Shown in pieces: positions 37,219 to 49,546 of a stretch of 64,000 bases of DNA (its first letter is position 1; each line of letters starts with the position of its first letter). The translations under genes and the position numbers were made by a program. The DNA lies in assembly GCF_016906535.1 (NCBI RefSeq), contig NC_057379.1, forward strand, positions 1,550,001 to 1,614,000, in the 5' to 3' direction. The DNA comes from Rhizoctonia solani. Its lineage: Eukaryota > Basidiomycota > Agaricomycetes > Cantharellales > Ceratobasidiaceae. The notes beneath the pieces were generated by a model. The model saw only the letters and a list, made by a program, of their open reading frames with translations. It made no database searches and was not told the DNA's origin.

Positions 37219-38623
37219 TATCTATTCCATTTTCCTTGCTCTGTCTTGGCTGCCTGGACTTGCGTGACCAGTGAATTGTACTGCGCAGATTGATGCAACG
37301 ACTACCGAATTGTGTCCCGCAATTGAACTTGGGTTACCTTTATTCGCTGTTTTTGGAAGAGCTGTGCTAACTTGACTTGGGGTCTTGCCAAAATCCGATG
37401 GCTTTTGAATTTGTTGTCGAGTCGAACGTGTCGGTCTCTGTGAGCATAGCCGGGCCTTGAAAGCGACATTCATTTCCACGGCGAAGATGATTCCGAATAA
37501 GGGAAAACGATGGGTTCGTGCTATTTCATTTCAGTGGAGTCATCAACATTGATCATGACAACAAGTTTAAGGTCCCAGGGGCTGAATAATGAGGGCACCT
37601 AAAACCAAATGCGGTCACCTCAAGCTTGGTATACTTCCATGGCCGAACTTGGACTTTACGGGTAAGGCGACATGCTGCCAACTTAGGCGCTTCACTTGAA
37701 TGGAAAGGCAGTGTAGTGAACCACTCTGGGTCTATGTTTACAACAAATGGGTATGGCAATGTTATCAAGAGATGGCTTGGTATTCCGCAGCTCTGCATAC
37801 ATCTCTATTAAACGCACTTGGCGCGGATATCATTTACAAGAAGGTATTTAAAGTATCGCCTTTTCAGATTTGGATCTTATCACCCCCATTTACTTAACAG
37901 CTATGAATTTAAATAGGACCACAAGAGTATATCAAGATATTCAGGCTGGACCGAGCACAGCTCCCTTTATTTATACTGGCAACGTGAGTAGTTATAAATC
38001 AAACTTATTGCCCAGTCACTCCTTAACCTCTATAAATATTATTTATCGATTGACATCCTGGTCAACGGACCTGTACGCGCAGCCTGAGAGCCATAATGTC
38101 ACTCCGGGACCATCCTACCCTCAGATATACGTTATGGCTTCGATCAATGGCAAGCTTCTACACGGGCCTCAGTACGTATAATTCTGATGTAACTTCTCCC
38201 CAGCCTCTGACCATATTCTGCCACAACCTCGTTTCAACAGACATCTGAGCTGCTTTCCCCGGACCTACATCGCGAAGAAATAGGCTTTGAAGAATATAAT
38301 ATAGAAAAGAAACCGGATTGATTCCGAGCGCATCAAGGGTTGGAGCAAGTGAGCCTATATATGCGTCGGTTAATTTGCTTTTCTAATGCCAACTTCTTTG
38401 TGCGAAAAGTGGTGTAGATGTTGTCTTAGGTGAGTTTTGTTGCATGTGATTAACAATCCATTGTTGACATGATGAAACTTTGGGGCTTAGTCGTTGTGAG
38501 TAAAACTCGACATAGCCATGTGGAGATTTTGATACGATTCCAAAATAGGCCTCACTTTTCGTAGCAGTAATAACTCCGTATGTATCAGTTTGTTACGATA
38601 GGCTAGCAATATTCTGGGCTAAT
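37219..38623. other. Region with no recognisable gene
   Basis: Several short ORFs occur on both strands (for example near 37553-37798 and 37870-38181), but none shows family motifs or joins in frame to others. They may be relics of a decayed gene belonging to the disrupted locus to the right. Confidence 0.35.
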
Positions 38624-40081
38624 ATGAAGACCACTGGCAGGCTCGTGCTGGACACCTCTAGCCGACTGAGAGAGGAGTCGCCCCCAAACTCGCCAGCCTC
38701 ACAGAATGAACAGCCTACCGAATACGACGAACACATTCCATGGAAGCCCCCTCGTGCGATGGTCTTTGTAAACGCTCTTTGGTTCTATCATTCATCTTCC
38801 TCTGGGACTTGGGATCTGCTGCCGTCGCAGTTCCAGTCACGATAGTTGTCGCCCTTATGATCATCATCTGCATACTGTTCACGATCTTCCCGTTTGTGGA
38901 TGGCTACTCTCCTTTCAGTACATCGACCTCGAGTATATTGTTTGCTTTTCGCAACGTGGATCCCCATGCTATTCCGGATGATTTGGGGTCACGACTGGAC
39001 CCTTTGATTCTTCGGATTCTTCAGCGATAATTACAAGTGGCGATAATCTCCAGGCGGTCAATCTAATGTCAAACTGCTTTCTAGCTTTATTCATACAAAT
39101 GACTCGCAGAACCTATTGGAGACGTCCAGAATCGGTCCGTGATACGAACGCGGTTTCATGCCTTGCGCCCTACGACCTTCAGTTCGATGCAAGCGCGGGG
39201 CTCTATGCTCAATTTCTCCTTGCTCTAGAAAGGTTTCGCTGCAATACAGGGTATGAGACGACTCCTTTTGTGGAGAGAGTTTGTCTACTTCTTTGGGCGG
39301 TACAAGGTTATAATCGTCGCAGGTAAGCATGGATCCATAGACTTATCCCAAGACTTGGTCATTCAACTAACTGACCCACATTCTTATATTAATAGCCACC
39401 GAAAAGGTTATACAAATCCAAGTATAAACAGGAGTCACTTCAACTGGGTCGCGTAGTGGTATACCATTGTCTTAAAGCCTTATCATTCACCTCAGTATAT
39501 CGGTCTGGGTGGAGCAAACTTCGAAACCACCGAGCACTTTAGTCTAGCGAACCACGTTACGAGCCTATTCGAGCGACCCGAAATCTTCGAGTACGAGGAC
39601 GTCTACCACGATATATGCGTTAGCTTTGCCATGATCATGTGCTGCATCCTACCACGTTGGCCCGCGTTGAATACCACTCCGTTCATCATGCGGTTCATAC
39701 GCGCTCACCGCTCGAATGTTCGTCTCATCCCGGCGTTTGGACTCGTCCTTGGACTTTTTGCCTTTTCGCGGTATGACTATCCAATGGATAACCGCTACGG
39801 CTCAAGTTTACTTGCTCAAAGCCAAGATCGTGTTGCCGTTAGGATGGAAAGGGCGTTGAACGTTCTGGTACTATTTATCGGATGAACAGGTCTATCCAGA
39901 GGGCCTGGCGACGCTTGGTCTACTATACCTCCAGGCTCATCACGCGAGATATCATCTGGATGCGGCGGATAGGCAGACAATCTCTGAGGTCCTAGAGCTT
40001 TATCCTCGATCGATTGGTCAAGCGGCCTCGATTTATACGTTACCGCTTGGTTTTGACATGTACGCTGCCCATGCACCGTGA
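38624..40081 (+). pseudogene. Disrupted DUF6535-like membrane protein gene
   Basis: The fragment PPRAMVFVNALWFY near 38740-38790 resembles the loop and helix start of DUF6535 proteins. It is followed in another frame by a hydrophobic stretch and IFPFVDGYSPFS. Further right, FEYEDVYHDICVSFAMI and LPAFGLVLGLFAFSR-like sequence (39565-39860) must shift frame near 39855 to reach FWYYLSDEQVYPEG and a stop at 40081. A plausible intron donor lies near 39323. The reading needs at least two frame changes, so it is either a pseudogene or carries sequence errors. The family call is tentative. Confidence 0.4.
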
Positions 40082-40430
40082 TCATACTTTATTGTTATCA
40101 TATTGTACTCTTGAGACTAAACTTAACATAGAATAAACCTGTACCTCAGGGTTTATGAATTTATACTGAGATAGCCAAATTTTGATGATTGATTCGACAA
40201 GGAGTTGTCAGATAGGTAATATTGTTGTTACGTATAATCTCTGAGTCACAAACCTGGGACCTGTTGATGTTAAGCTCACGAGAACAGAGTGAACCAATAA
40301 CATATATTTCTCCATGCGAGCTAATCATCCCACCGCGTAAATTGGGAGTTTCATTCTGGCGCTGTATGAGTGTAGTGGTGCTTTGTATATTCATCTCTAA
40401 TAATGCGATCCCGCTTTCATTATAATAAGC

Positions 40431-41189
40431 TCACTCTTTAACCCCATATTGGTCTCTGTAAGCCTTCATCTTTTGGACATCCTCCGTCCGGCCTTGGTCC
40501 TCAACCACGAAACCAGATCCCTCATCCTCACTGCTGCCGAACCTTTGGCTCGCCCACCGCCGGAGGTTTACCAGTCTCCATTCGCCAGCCCTCTTCTTAA
40601 TCTCAGCCTCGACATCCTTCATCGTACTTCCAGTTCCACCAGGCGCAACCTCCTCCCGATCCAAAGCGACGACGACACCAACAACGACCCCGCCCGCCAG
40701 CTTTACAGCGTCAAGTGCCTCACGAACGGCTGTCCCAGCGGTAATCACGTCATCGAGCACTAGTACCCTCTTCCCTTCCAACGAGGCCCCAACTAGCCGC
40801 CTTCGCCATGGACTTGGACTCCTTTCGTTGCAAAGGATGTGGAGATGTGTGCTGGAGGAGAGTCAGGGACGTTGCAGCGGCCAAAGGAATTCCCTTGTAG
40901 GCAGGTCCAAAAAGGACATCGAATGTGGTTGGGAGTCGTGTGTGAATTCGGAGGCGATGAGGATGCGTATGATGATGCGAGGGAAGAGAGAAGAGGCGCG
41001 GTGCAGAGAAGTCCGCATTAAAGAAGTATGGAGATATACTTTATATAAATTTAAATGAGCTCGATGTGCTTGAATATCGTAGATGGAGATGCTTACCGTC
41101 CTGATTTAAGGGTGAATTGGCCAAACTTGAGTGCACCTGCCCCACCCCTGGATAAACTGCGCGCGGAGCTCCGACTGTGGCGTAGACAT
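40431..41189 (-). pseudogene. ura5: Orotate phosphoribosyltransferase, frameshifted
   Basis: Exon 1 (41189-41097) begins MSTPQSELRAQF and should encode ALEAGALKFGQFTLKSGR, but a small deletion near 41140 disrupts the middle. Intron 41039-41096 leads to exon 2 with [22 protein letters not shown], a damaged RKE...HGEGG segment, then the PRPP-binding loop [13 protein letters not shown] and the C-terminus to 40431. At least three one-base losses are needed to explain exon 2 (near 41020, 40950 and 40790-40810). OPRT converts orotate and PRPP to OMP in pyrimidine synthesis and is normally essential. A genuine loss would therefore require another copy; sequencing error is the main alternative. Confidence 0.8.
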
Positions 41190-41456
41190 GTTTCCTGTTC
41201 GGGTCCGTTTTTCAAGTTATCCCATGCTGATACGAAAAATAGATATACTTTATATTAAATTTAAAATGAGCTCGATGTGCTTGAATATCGTAGATGGAGA
41301 TGCTTACCGTCCTGATTTAAGGGTGAATTGGCCAAACTTGAGTGCACCTGCCTCCAAGGCACCCTGGATAAACTGCGCGCGGAGCTCCGACTGTGGCGTA
41401 GAATGTTTCCTGTTCGGGTCCGTTTTTCAAGTTCATCCCATGCTGATACGAAAAAT
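41032..41456 (-). repeat. Tandem duplication of ura5 exon 1 and leader
   Basis: Copy A (41032-41240, 209 nt) and copy B (41241-41456, 216 nt) each contain the leader, exon 1, intron 1 and the first seven bases of exon 2. They differ at about five places, essentially all of them indels. Copy A keeps the ATG but lost bases in the GALEAG region; copy B keeps that region but lost a base in the ATG (acattctacg versus acatgtctacg). Confidence 0.85.
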
Positions 41457-41617
41457 AGTATGCAAAAAACAAACTCACTCAAGAGACCTTTATGGTTCTC
41501 TCCAAAAAGTTATGCATCCGATAACGAAAGCTAAGCGCTGTGGGATCAGGTCAGATTTGCCAATCATTTGGAATTGCAAATCAATTTTGAGCTTGGTTTA
41601 TTCCACCATCGACCGCC

Positions 41618-42956
41618 ATGTTCAAGTTTGATTTTGACGTCGAAGACGAGTCACCCGACGAAAACAAACCAAGGCATTACTTCTGATGCTGATCACGACC
41701 CTGATGAGCGACCGTTCCAGGAGTACAGTCTCCAGGATCTGGTAAGCAAGTGTTATAGTAGCATGTCGCCACACGGCTGATGAGCGCAAAGGTAGATCCA
41801 GACCCTTCCTGATGACGTCTCGTACTCTTCCGTCAAAGTGAGAGATACACATATACCTCGACGTGATCTCTTCGACGTCCGACTACAATTGATGGCTTCC
41901 GAAGCCCAAAGCGATAACCTCACAGGCAAGGCAAAGGAAGATCAAGCGCAATAGAATTCGCATCTCGACCGTCTGATCTCGTCCGCGAGTGTACGAAGGA
42001 GGCATGAAGACATGGGAGTGTAGCCTGGACCTGGCGGCATATGTAATCAACGAACATGTACGAGGCAAGAAGGTTCTCGAGGTAAGTTGGCTTGGCTAAA
42101 TGACAAATTAATATTGGTTAATGTTTGGAAGCTTGGGTGCGGTACCGCTATGCCGTCCCTGGCGATTTTTCAGAGTCTCTTGAATGAGGATGCGCCTCCG
42201 CTCATTCAGGCACTACTGTATTTCATTTACAGGATTATAATTCGTCTGTATTGGAATATGTGAGTCCTCAGTGTTTTTATTCGAGCATATCCATTGAGAG
42301 TTTCGCGCGTATGTAGGTCACTTTGCCGAATATGATTCTCGTATGGTGTATGTCCTAGCCCAGCTTCTTGGAATTATGCACTGACGACCCTTTCGTAGTC
42401 TTTTCAAAGGCCGGAGAATCCTATCGAGCTACTATCCCACCTCCATCTCCCAAACCGACTCCAAATCCAAACTTCCCGAAGTCTCCAACCTAACACTAGA
42501 GTCCGTCCTGAAGAAGACGAAGAAGAGGCACAAGTCGGACCTGAATCGCCTCGAGCATATACGACCCCCACGCATTCGACATGACCGAACCAGGCGACCT
42601 TGCATTCCCCCCGCTCTTCGCTCCGCGTTCCAGGACTCGCTATCCACACACCACATCGAGCTCCGGTTCTTCTCTGACCCTGGGACACATTCCACCCCGA
42701 AACGCCTACGACCTCGTCCTCACCTCGGAAACAATCTACCAACCCACAAGTCTCCCTTCCCTCGTTCGCTTGCTCAAAGACGCGACTTGTCCAGGCGGGA
42801 AATGTCTCGTTGCGGCCAAGATGTGTATTTTGGAGTTGGGGGAGGGATACGGGAGTTGAAGTTGCGTTGGAGAAGGGTGGGTCGAGTGTGAAGGTGTGTG
42901 GGGAGCAGAGGGAGGGAGTTGGGCGGAGTATTATGCAGGTTGTCCCTGGAGAGTGA
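41618..42956 (+). pseudogene. hpm1: Histidine protein methyltransferase 1 homologue, frameshifted
   Basis: The pieces read in order as an HPM1/METTL18 protein: MFKFDFDVEDESPDEN, QEYSLQDL, VYEGGMKTWECSLDL with HVRGKKVLE, an intron (about 42083-42131), the SAM-binding LGCGTAMPSLAIFQ, QDYNSSVLEY, VTLPNMILVW, YDLVLTSETIYQPTSLPSL and EGVGRSIMQVVPGE ending at 42956. The enzyme methylates a histidine of ribosomal protein uL3. The reading frame must change at least four times (near 41670-41690, 41950-41985, 42220-42245 and 42825-42860). Intron boundaries are intact, so lesions are recent or are sequence errors. Confidence 0.75.
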
Positions 42957-43627
42957 TTTGCGTGTTGTCGTATTGTGGTGTTGTGATGAAGAACAAGTTT
43001 TTGGTCCATCGGTGCTGGGTCTTTTTGCAATTTCAGACACTCGATATGTATGTATCCTTTGGTGTGTTTTTGCCTTTGCCTAACTCGAGTAGGTAACTTC
43101 GAGTAGGTAACTTTGTGCTTTTGAGAACTCACGAGCATCTTCTGTTATCCTCGAATTGTCGTCTCGTAATATGTACTGAGATCTACGGCCCAAACCCGCC
43201 ATTTTCATTCCACCACTGTGGTGTGATAAGATCTTGAAATCAATATGTCAGTATAAGATATCTTTTCAGTATAATGCGGCCCGAAAACTACAACTTCAAT
43301 ATGCCTTCCTCAGCATGAATCAGACTAAGGAAGAATTGATACCTGGATTTAGTAATATATTGACCTTGATTTTAGCCGACTTTCCATTTGAACACACGTT
43401 CTTGTTTTCAGTATTTTAATCTTATACAGTGGCACGCGCTCCTTAATAGATTTAGTGCAAGTCCTGATTAATTTGACCCACCGTGATTTCCCTGCATAAT
43501 AGCTACTTTAACAGAGCGCTGACGCTTTCTTGAATAGTAGAGAAGTATTACTGCCACTATAATAAATAAATTCTATTGGGTTCCCAAGTCATCTATATTC
43601 AAGAAGCTCCATAGTACTCTATGCGTG

Positions 43628-45567
43628 CTAACCCCTTGTTACAAGATCCAAAGACTTCCCAAACTCCTCCAGTCCTACGTCTGCACTCCCTCCCGGTCCG
43701 AGCGAGCGAGAGATCACTTGACCCAGAGCCGAATGTTCCTACGCTGATGATGCCCCCTGGGCCCCTTGCTCAGTTCCATCACCTTTCTCATCTCCTCACG
43801 CACAGCCTCGTCGGTGCCTACTATCTCTATCCTGGTGTCTCTTCGATATGCCGTAGACTTGGCGGGTCCATCGCGGACTTGCAGGAGCTCGAAGCCGCAG
43901 TCATGAGTGTCGGCGATTTGGATGGCGTTGATGGGTTGATCAGCCTGTAGGGTTCCGTCAAAATAAGAAAGGATAGCACAGGATATTCGATGACTTACGG
44001 AAACGGGCCAAAAGATCATGGGAACGCCTCGCACAAGTGCCTCGGTGGTCGAGTTCCATCCGCCGTGTGATAAGAAGTAATGGATCGCCTAGGTTGAAAA
44101 ATTGACAAGTACTCTGTACAGCTAATTATAATTTAGGTAGGTCTTCAACTAAGACTTACTGGATGCTCCAGAACCGCAGTCTGGTTAGTCCACTCGGGAA
44201 ATATCGCGTTTCCTGTTTCGATGTGCTGTTCAATCCATGATTTGTACAATTTAGCGTTCTCGGACGATAGCAAAGACAAGCCGGAACCCGGCCTTGGGTA
44301 TTTCGTCAATTACCGCCATAACATGAGACATCGAAGTTGAGGGAGGGAACCAAGTTGTTCCGAAAGCGACGTATACGACCGAGTTGGCCCCGTTTTCAGT
44401 GTATGCACGGTCCAGGAAACTGCGTAACGGGTGAGCTGGGGTCGAGCTCGTGGGCGGAGACAAGGTCCACTGGCGGGCCAATAAAGAACGACTTGATAGG
44501 GTTGCTAAATGTGGCCAGCAGGGAGGCTGCAGAGGTGGGCTCCTGTTTGTCCGAGTCAACAGGTAGATCTCAGATTCCAGACAGTGTTACTTACCATCTC
44601 AAAAGTCGTTCCACAGAGTAGTGTATCAACGTGCTTCATGAAGTTTACGAGCCGTGAAATCATAGAGACCATAAATGGTGCCACGAATGGGACATAGTGG
44701 GGCTGAAGTTCCCACTCGTGCATCGCTGGGAGTCCAGGTACGCAAACCAGTCGATCAGAGACGTTCTACGCCGGTTAGGCACGCTTAGCCGATATCACAA
44801 CCGGTGCCATGTGCTGGTGTTACACACCTGAAGGTAAAGCTCCGTTGCTTTGTCAAATAAGTTTTCTGCGCTTTCAGTATGCAGTCGAGCCAAATCTGCT
44901 AGGATACCTATTTCATTTTCGTTTCCGCGTGTTCCGTAAAACTGAAATCAAAGTTAAAGAGTATAGGTTCTGAGAAAAAGGATGAAGCATACATTGCTAG
45001 TGATGCGGCGGTCATTAGCCACCATACGACAATTGGAAGCCCATGGACGTCTTTGCACGTCAACGATACGCCTCCGTTGAAAAGATTCTATAATTAAGCT
45101 TGGATTATTGACAAGGTGACCATCGATTTGGATTGGGGTGGTTTGTCGAAGTTCGCTGGATATCCATAATTTGAAAGACTGCTCCAGGTGGAGGATTATT
45201 CCAACCACATCATCGCTCTGTATTGGGGGCTCCTTCCTCTTTCGAGGTAGACACAATCTGGACCCGCCTCGAGTATGTGGACGTTTGAGATTCAAGGTAT
45301 TTGACGGCCTTAGGCACATCTATGTGACATACGAACAGCGCTGCAAACATAAATTGTCGTCAGTCATGAGAGAAGAATAGCGCATATAGGTTGCACAGAT
45401 AAATAGATCCGGAAACTTCTCGACCAGCCGAAGGGAGATTTTCATTGCGGGACGCAGGTGGCCTAGGCTTTGGTTAACTAAAATCATTCGGCCATATGAA
45501 AGTACAACGGCTCACCCCATGCAGGACCAGGGATAAGGACAATATGCTTCAATGGAGAGGCTGTCAT
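43628..45567 (-). pseudogene. UDP-glycosyltransferase (GT1), copy 1, frameshifted
   Basis: This is homologous along its length to the copy at 47614-49546, with the same introns. It starts MTASPLKHIVLIPGPAW and would end LDLVTRG. Several one-base indels break the frame relative to copy 2: an extra base in a G5 run at 45225-45229, others near 45080 and 44930, AAA instead of AA at 44417, one near 44264, and CC instead of CCC near 43730. Conserved pieces include YVAFGTTWFPPSTSMSH and the HGGWNSTTEALVRGVP sugar-nucleotide motif. Such enzymes glucosylate small molecules. Clustering of errors at homopolymers makes sequence error a serious alternative to decay. Confidence 0.75.
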
Positions 45568-47239
45568 TTCGAGAGTTCAGATTAACGTCGAGTAATGATG
45601 AGATTGGTGGCTGGGTATGAACCGTATGGCTGGTATTTATGTTTTGATTGAGACCTGCATTATAAGCACTTTGCACATAGTAGCCTCTAAAATGCGCGGC
45701 ATATGACAAGGTGGTATGACACAACAGGGCCGTACGTAACGCGCGAGACACATCGTGGTCACATAGGCTCTTCTCCGCGGATAATAGCCGTAAGTCCGGA
45801 ATATACTAAATTAACTGTAATAACAAATGAGACCTTATTAATTCCAGAGCTAGCGTGTCCAATTAGACCATGGAATAGGTTTGATCCGCAGGAAGCCTTG
45901 AAGGCAAAACTCTCGTATGGTGCCTTGAAAGGTTCCTTCCAACGGCGTGTTCGCGACCATGCAGAGTCATGTGTTAGTACACCACCAAGCCTACCAATAA
46001 TCTCCTTGGAGTCCTTCCAGGCGCTCCCACTCTTTACATCAGCACGGGTTTGATATCCAATTTTGAATCCAGGAAGGTGTACAACGGTAAACCACATCTA
46101 TGATTAATATGGTAAGCTATATCTTCAAAAAACCCGCGACCGCTGATCAGGCGGTGTGGCGGGCAGCCGCCAAGTGTCAAATTCATTTCGTACGTTCATT
46201 TCACAACTCACTGTCGCTCCTTATTTCACCCCACAAATACACGGCCAAACAACACTCGTCGCTCCTATATATACCCCTTACCCTATGTATTTAGTCCTCA
46301 GCTTTCTATCGAGCACAAGACAACCGGCTAGTCTACTCGAACGTCTTAGCTTCGACTCAGCCATACCCCCTCTCCCGCTCAATTCGGATTCTCTCGTCTC
46401 ACAGAAGGCCTTGTCTCAAATCTTGGAATTCGAACAATGCTACCCCACGAAAACCTACAAAATCTCCGGAGAATATAATTACTATAACCACTTTATAGTA
46501 GTTATGCTCTCCGGGGACCGAGGGAGACCGAGGGAGACAAGTCCAGTCTCGGGAGATTCTGGAGATTTTGCTGAGTAACCTTCAAAGTGAGTCAGATGCT
46601 TGGGCATATGTGATCTAGACTTATATTAATGTTATGTACAAACTACGCCGCAGATGGTTCCGATTTCCATCATAGGTGTATTCCGATGCACTTTACGGCC
46701 TATGTCGAGTAGGCTATGCAGCCATCCCGATGGATGATGGATATGTATGGGGGTAGCAGATCTAGTTTAAGTGGCAAATGTCTTGCAGTTGTTGCGGCCA
46801 TGATGGCGTACTTTGTAGTTGGATGGGGGGGGGGGGGGATGAGAGTTTGAGGAAGGTTTGAGGAAGTTGTGAGGTTTCACTTATCGTCCACTCCTGTAAA
46901 TACGAACGTCGATGGCGACCGTGTCGCCGAAGTAATGACAATCCGTAAAACACTCGATTGTTGTGGTTCGAAAGTAAAGACAGTTATCAGAAAATCCCCC
47001 CCGGACCTTATAAGGTCAACGGGGTTCGTAAATGAGTAAGCGGAACAATCCAAACGAGAGTATATAGTTAGAAATCAGATACAAACAATAACGGTAACAA
47101 GGGTGGGCCGAGATGGTAAGTCGGGTGAGCGTCGCCGACTTGATTATGTAAGGAGCTCGCATATAATAGGGTTAATATATGAATATCGTGCATTCCTTAC
47201 AGAAGTATTGAAGAACTATAGATCAAGTGCAAAACACGT
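45568..47239. other. Spacer between glycosyltransferase copies
   Basis: No gene supported. The first part is the promoter region of copy 1, with counterparts upstream of copy 2 (for example tcttctccgcgga near 45768 and 49780). It also holds the hairpin at 46466-46514 and a run of about 14 G near 46825-46840. Confidence 0.5.
46466..46514. repeat. Imperfect 22-bp inverted repeat (hairpin)
   Basis: The arm ccggagaatataattactat (46466 on) pairs with ttatagtagttatgctctcc (46493-46512) across a 5-base loop, with 19 of 22 positions complementary. It is followed by the direct repeat gaccgagggagaccgaggga. It could be a terminal or internal fold of a miniature transposon. Confidence 0.5.
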
Positions 47240-47430
47240 GTAGGAACAGAGGAGAGGAGGCTGGGGGAAGTGTTATGCAAGCAGCTTTTATTTAATGAGT
47301 TTCGAGATTGAGTACCTATCGTCATATTTTGTGGGGTCGTGAATGGAAATCAACCTGCCGAATCACCAGCGCAAGGCCTTTCTACAGCTTTAGACACTCG
47401 ATACATAAGCATCCTTCGCTATTTTAATTC
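47240..47430 (+). repeat. Relic of the hpm1 3' end
   Basis: Segments here resemble 42890-43060: ggagaggaggctgggggaag...gttatgca matches the hpm1 last exon, and ttagacactcgatacataag matches its 3' flank. This shows that the duplicated unit containing the glycosyltransferase also carried the end of hpm1. Confidence 0.55.
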
Positions 47431-47613
47431 GACCCTTTAACCATTTCAGTGTAAGCTCTGATCTGAGACACCGCAAATTTGCCCTATGACATCCATACCA
47501 AATCTGCCTGCCTTCTTGGCAACAGGGGCACAGGTCTATTACTATAGTTCCATAAGTTCTATTAGGTTATTAAGAAATCGGCGCTCAAGGAGCTTCGCTA
47601 TGTTCTATGCGTG

Positions 47614-49546
47614 CTAATCCATTGTCACAAGACCCAAAGACTTCCCAAACTCCTCCAGTCCTACGTCTGCACTCCCTCCCGGTCCGAGCGAGCGAGAGAT
47701 CACTTGACCCAGAGCCCGAATGTTTCTACGCTGATGATGCCCCCTGGGCCCCTTGCTCAGTTCCATCACCTTGCTTATCTCCTCACGCACCGCCTCGTCG
47801 GTGCCTACTATCTCTATCCTGGTGTCTCTTCGATATGCTGTAGACTTGGCGGGTCCATCGCGGACTTGCAGGAGCTCGAAGCCGCAGTCATGAGTATCGA
47901 CAATTTGGATGGCGTTCATGGGTTGATCACCCTGTAGAGTCGTTCAAGGCGGGAAGGATGATACAGATACCATATGACTCACTGAAATTGGCCAAAAGAT
48001 CATGGGGACGCCTCGCACAAGTGCTTCGGTGGTCGAGTTCCATCCGCCGTGTGATAAGAAGTAATGGATCGCCTGTGTTAAGAGTATTAATTATTTCGTA
48101 CCGATAACCATAGTCCAAGTCCTCAAGAAAGACTTACAGGGTGCTCCAGAACCGCCGTTTGGTTGGTCCACTCAGGGAATATCGCATTTCCTGTTTCAAT
48201 GTGCTGTTCAATCCATGATCTGTAAATCCCAACGTTCTTGGGAGAGATGGCAAAAATCAGCCTGAATCCAGCTTTGAGTATTTCGTCAATCACTGCCATA
48301 AGATGGGACATTGAAGTTGAGGGCGGGAACCAAATTGTCCCGAAAGCAACATATACGACTGAGTTAGCCCCTTTCTCGGAATATGCCTTGTCCAGGAACT
48401 GGGTAATAGGTGAGGCGGGGTCGAGCTCGTGGGTGGAGACAAGGTCTACAGGCGGACCGACAAAGAATGGCTTGATCGGGTTGCTAAACGCAGTCGAAAG
48501 GGATGCCGCGGCGATGGGCTCCTACACGCATTTGGGTCGATGGGCAAACTTTGGGTTCAGGGGAGTGTAACCTACCATCTCAAAAGTGGTACCACAAGCT
48601 AGTATATCCGCATGTTTCATTAGGTTCGCGATTCGCGAAATTAGAGAGACCATGAATAGTGGCACAAAAGGCAAGTAGTGGGGCTGAAGCTCCCATTCGT
48701 GCATTGCCGGGAGCCCGGGCACGCAAAGTAACCGATCTGACACATTCTATACCAGCGGAAAAATGTCATTTGGGATTCCCGGTACAACTGTTTTACGTAC
48801 CCGAAGGTAAAGCTCACCCGCTTTGACAAATAGATTTTCTGTATCTTCAGTATGCAGTCGAGCCAGGTCTTTCAGGATGCCTGTTGCATTTTCGTTTCTT
48901 GTATGTTCGGTTAGACTAAAGTCAAATTCAAGAGGGAACAACTCAGAAAAAGACAAATCCTACATCATCAGAGCTGAAGCGGGCATTAACCACCATGCCA
49001 CAACAGGAACTTCATGGACATCTTTGCACGTCAACGATATCCCTCCGTTGAAAGCATCTTCTATAATTAGGCTTGGTGCAGCAACAGGATGGCCATCGGC
49101 CTGAGCCAGGGTTGCTTGTTGAATCTCGTTAGCTATCCATAATTTGAATGACTGTTCCAGGTGGAAGATTTTTCCCGCCACATTATCAGCCTGTGTCGGA
49201 GAGGCCCCCACCTCTTCCGAGGCAGAAACAACCTGGATCCGCCTTGAATACGCAAGTGGTTGTGCTCCAAGGTAGTTGGCGGCCTTGGACACCTCTGTGT
49301 GATATGCGAATAGAGCTACAAAGAGAATTAAGCGCTGTGAGTTAATGAAACGCAGCATGCATAAGTACACACAGATAAATAAATTTGGAAATTTCTCCGC
49401 CAAGCGGAGAGAAATCTTCATTCCAGGACGCAGATGAGCTAAATTTTGGACGATATGAACAAATCAATCATTACTAGGGAGTACAGCAGCTTACTCCACG
49501 AAGGGCCAGGTATGAACACGACATGCTTCAATGGAATAGGTGACAT
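47614..49546 (-). pseudogene. UDP-glycosyltransferase (GT1), copy 2, one nonsense codon
   Basis: Seven exons (49546-49495, 49438-49373, 49315-48801, 48746-48576, 48521-48138, 48072-47983, 47931-47614) join in perfect phase to 531 residues. The only fault is an in-frame TAG at 48960-48962, codon 158, where copy 1 has TAT (Tyr). Features are MSPIPLKHVVFIPGPSW, YVAFGTIWFPPSTSMSH, FPEWTNQTAVLEHP and HGGWNSTTEALVRGVPMIFWP, the GT1 donor-sugar motif; the Asp-Gln after WPIS is DQPMNA. Soluble UDP-sugar-dependent glycosyltransferase, acceptor unknown. Readthrough, sequence error or true inactivation are all possible for the TAG. Confidence 0.8.

Noticed and set aside
46820..46842. G run as a regulatory G-quadruplex
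   Set aside because: A plain homopolymer in a spacer with no adjacent promoter; may also be of uncertain length.
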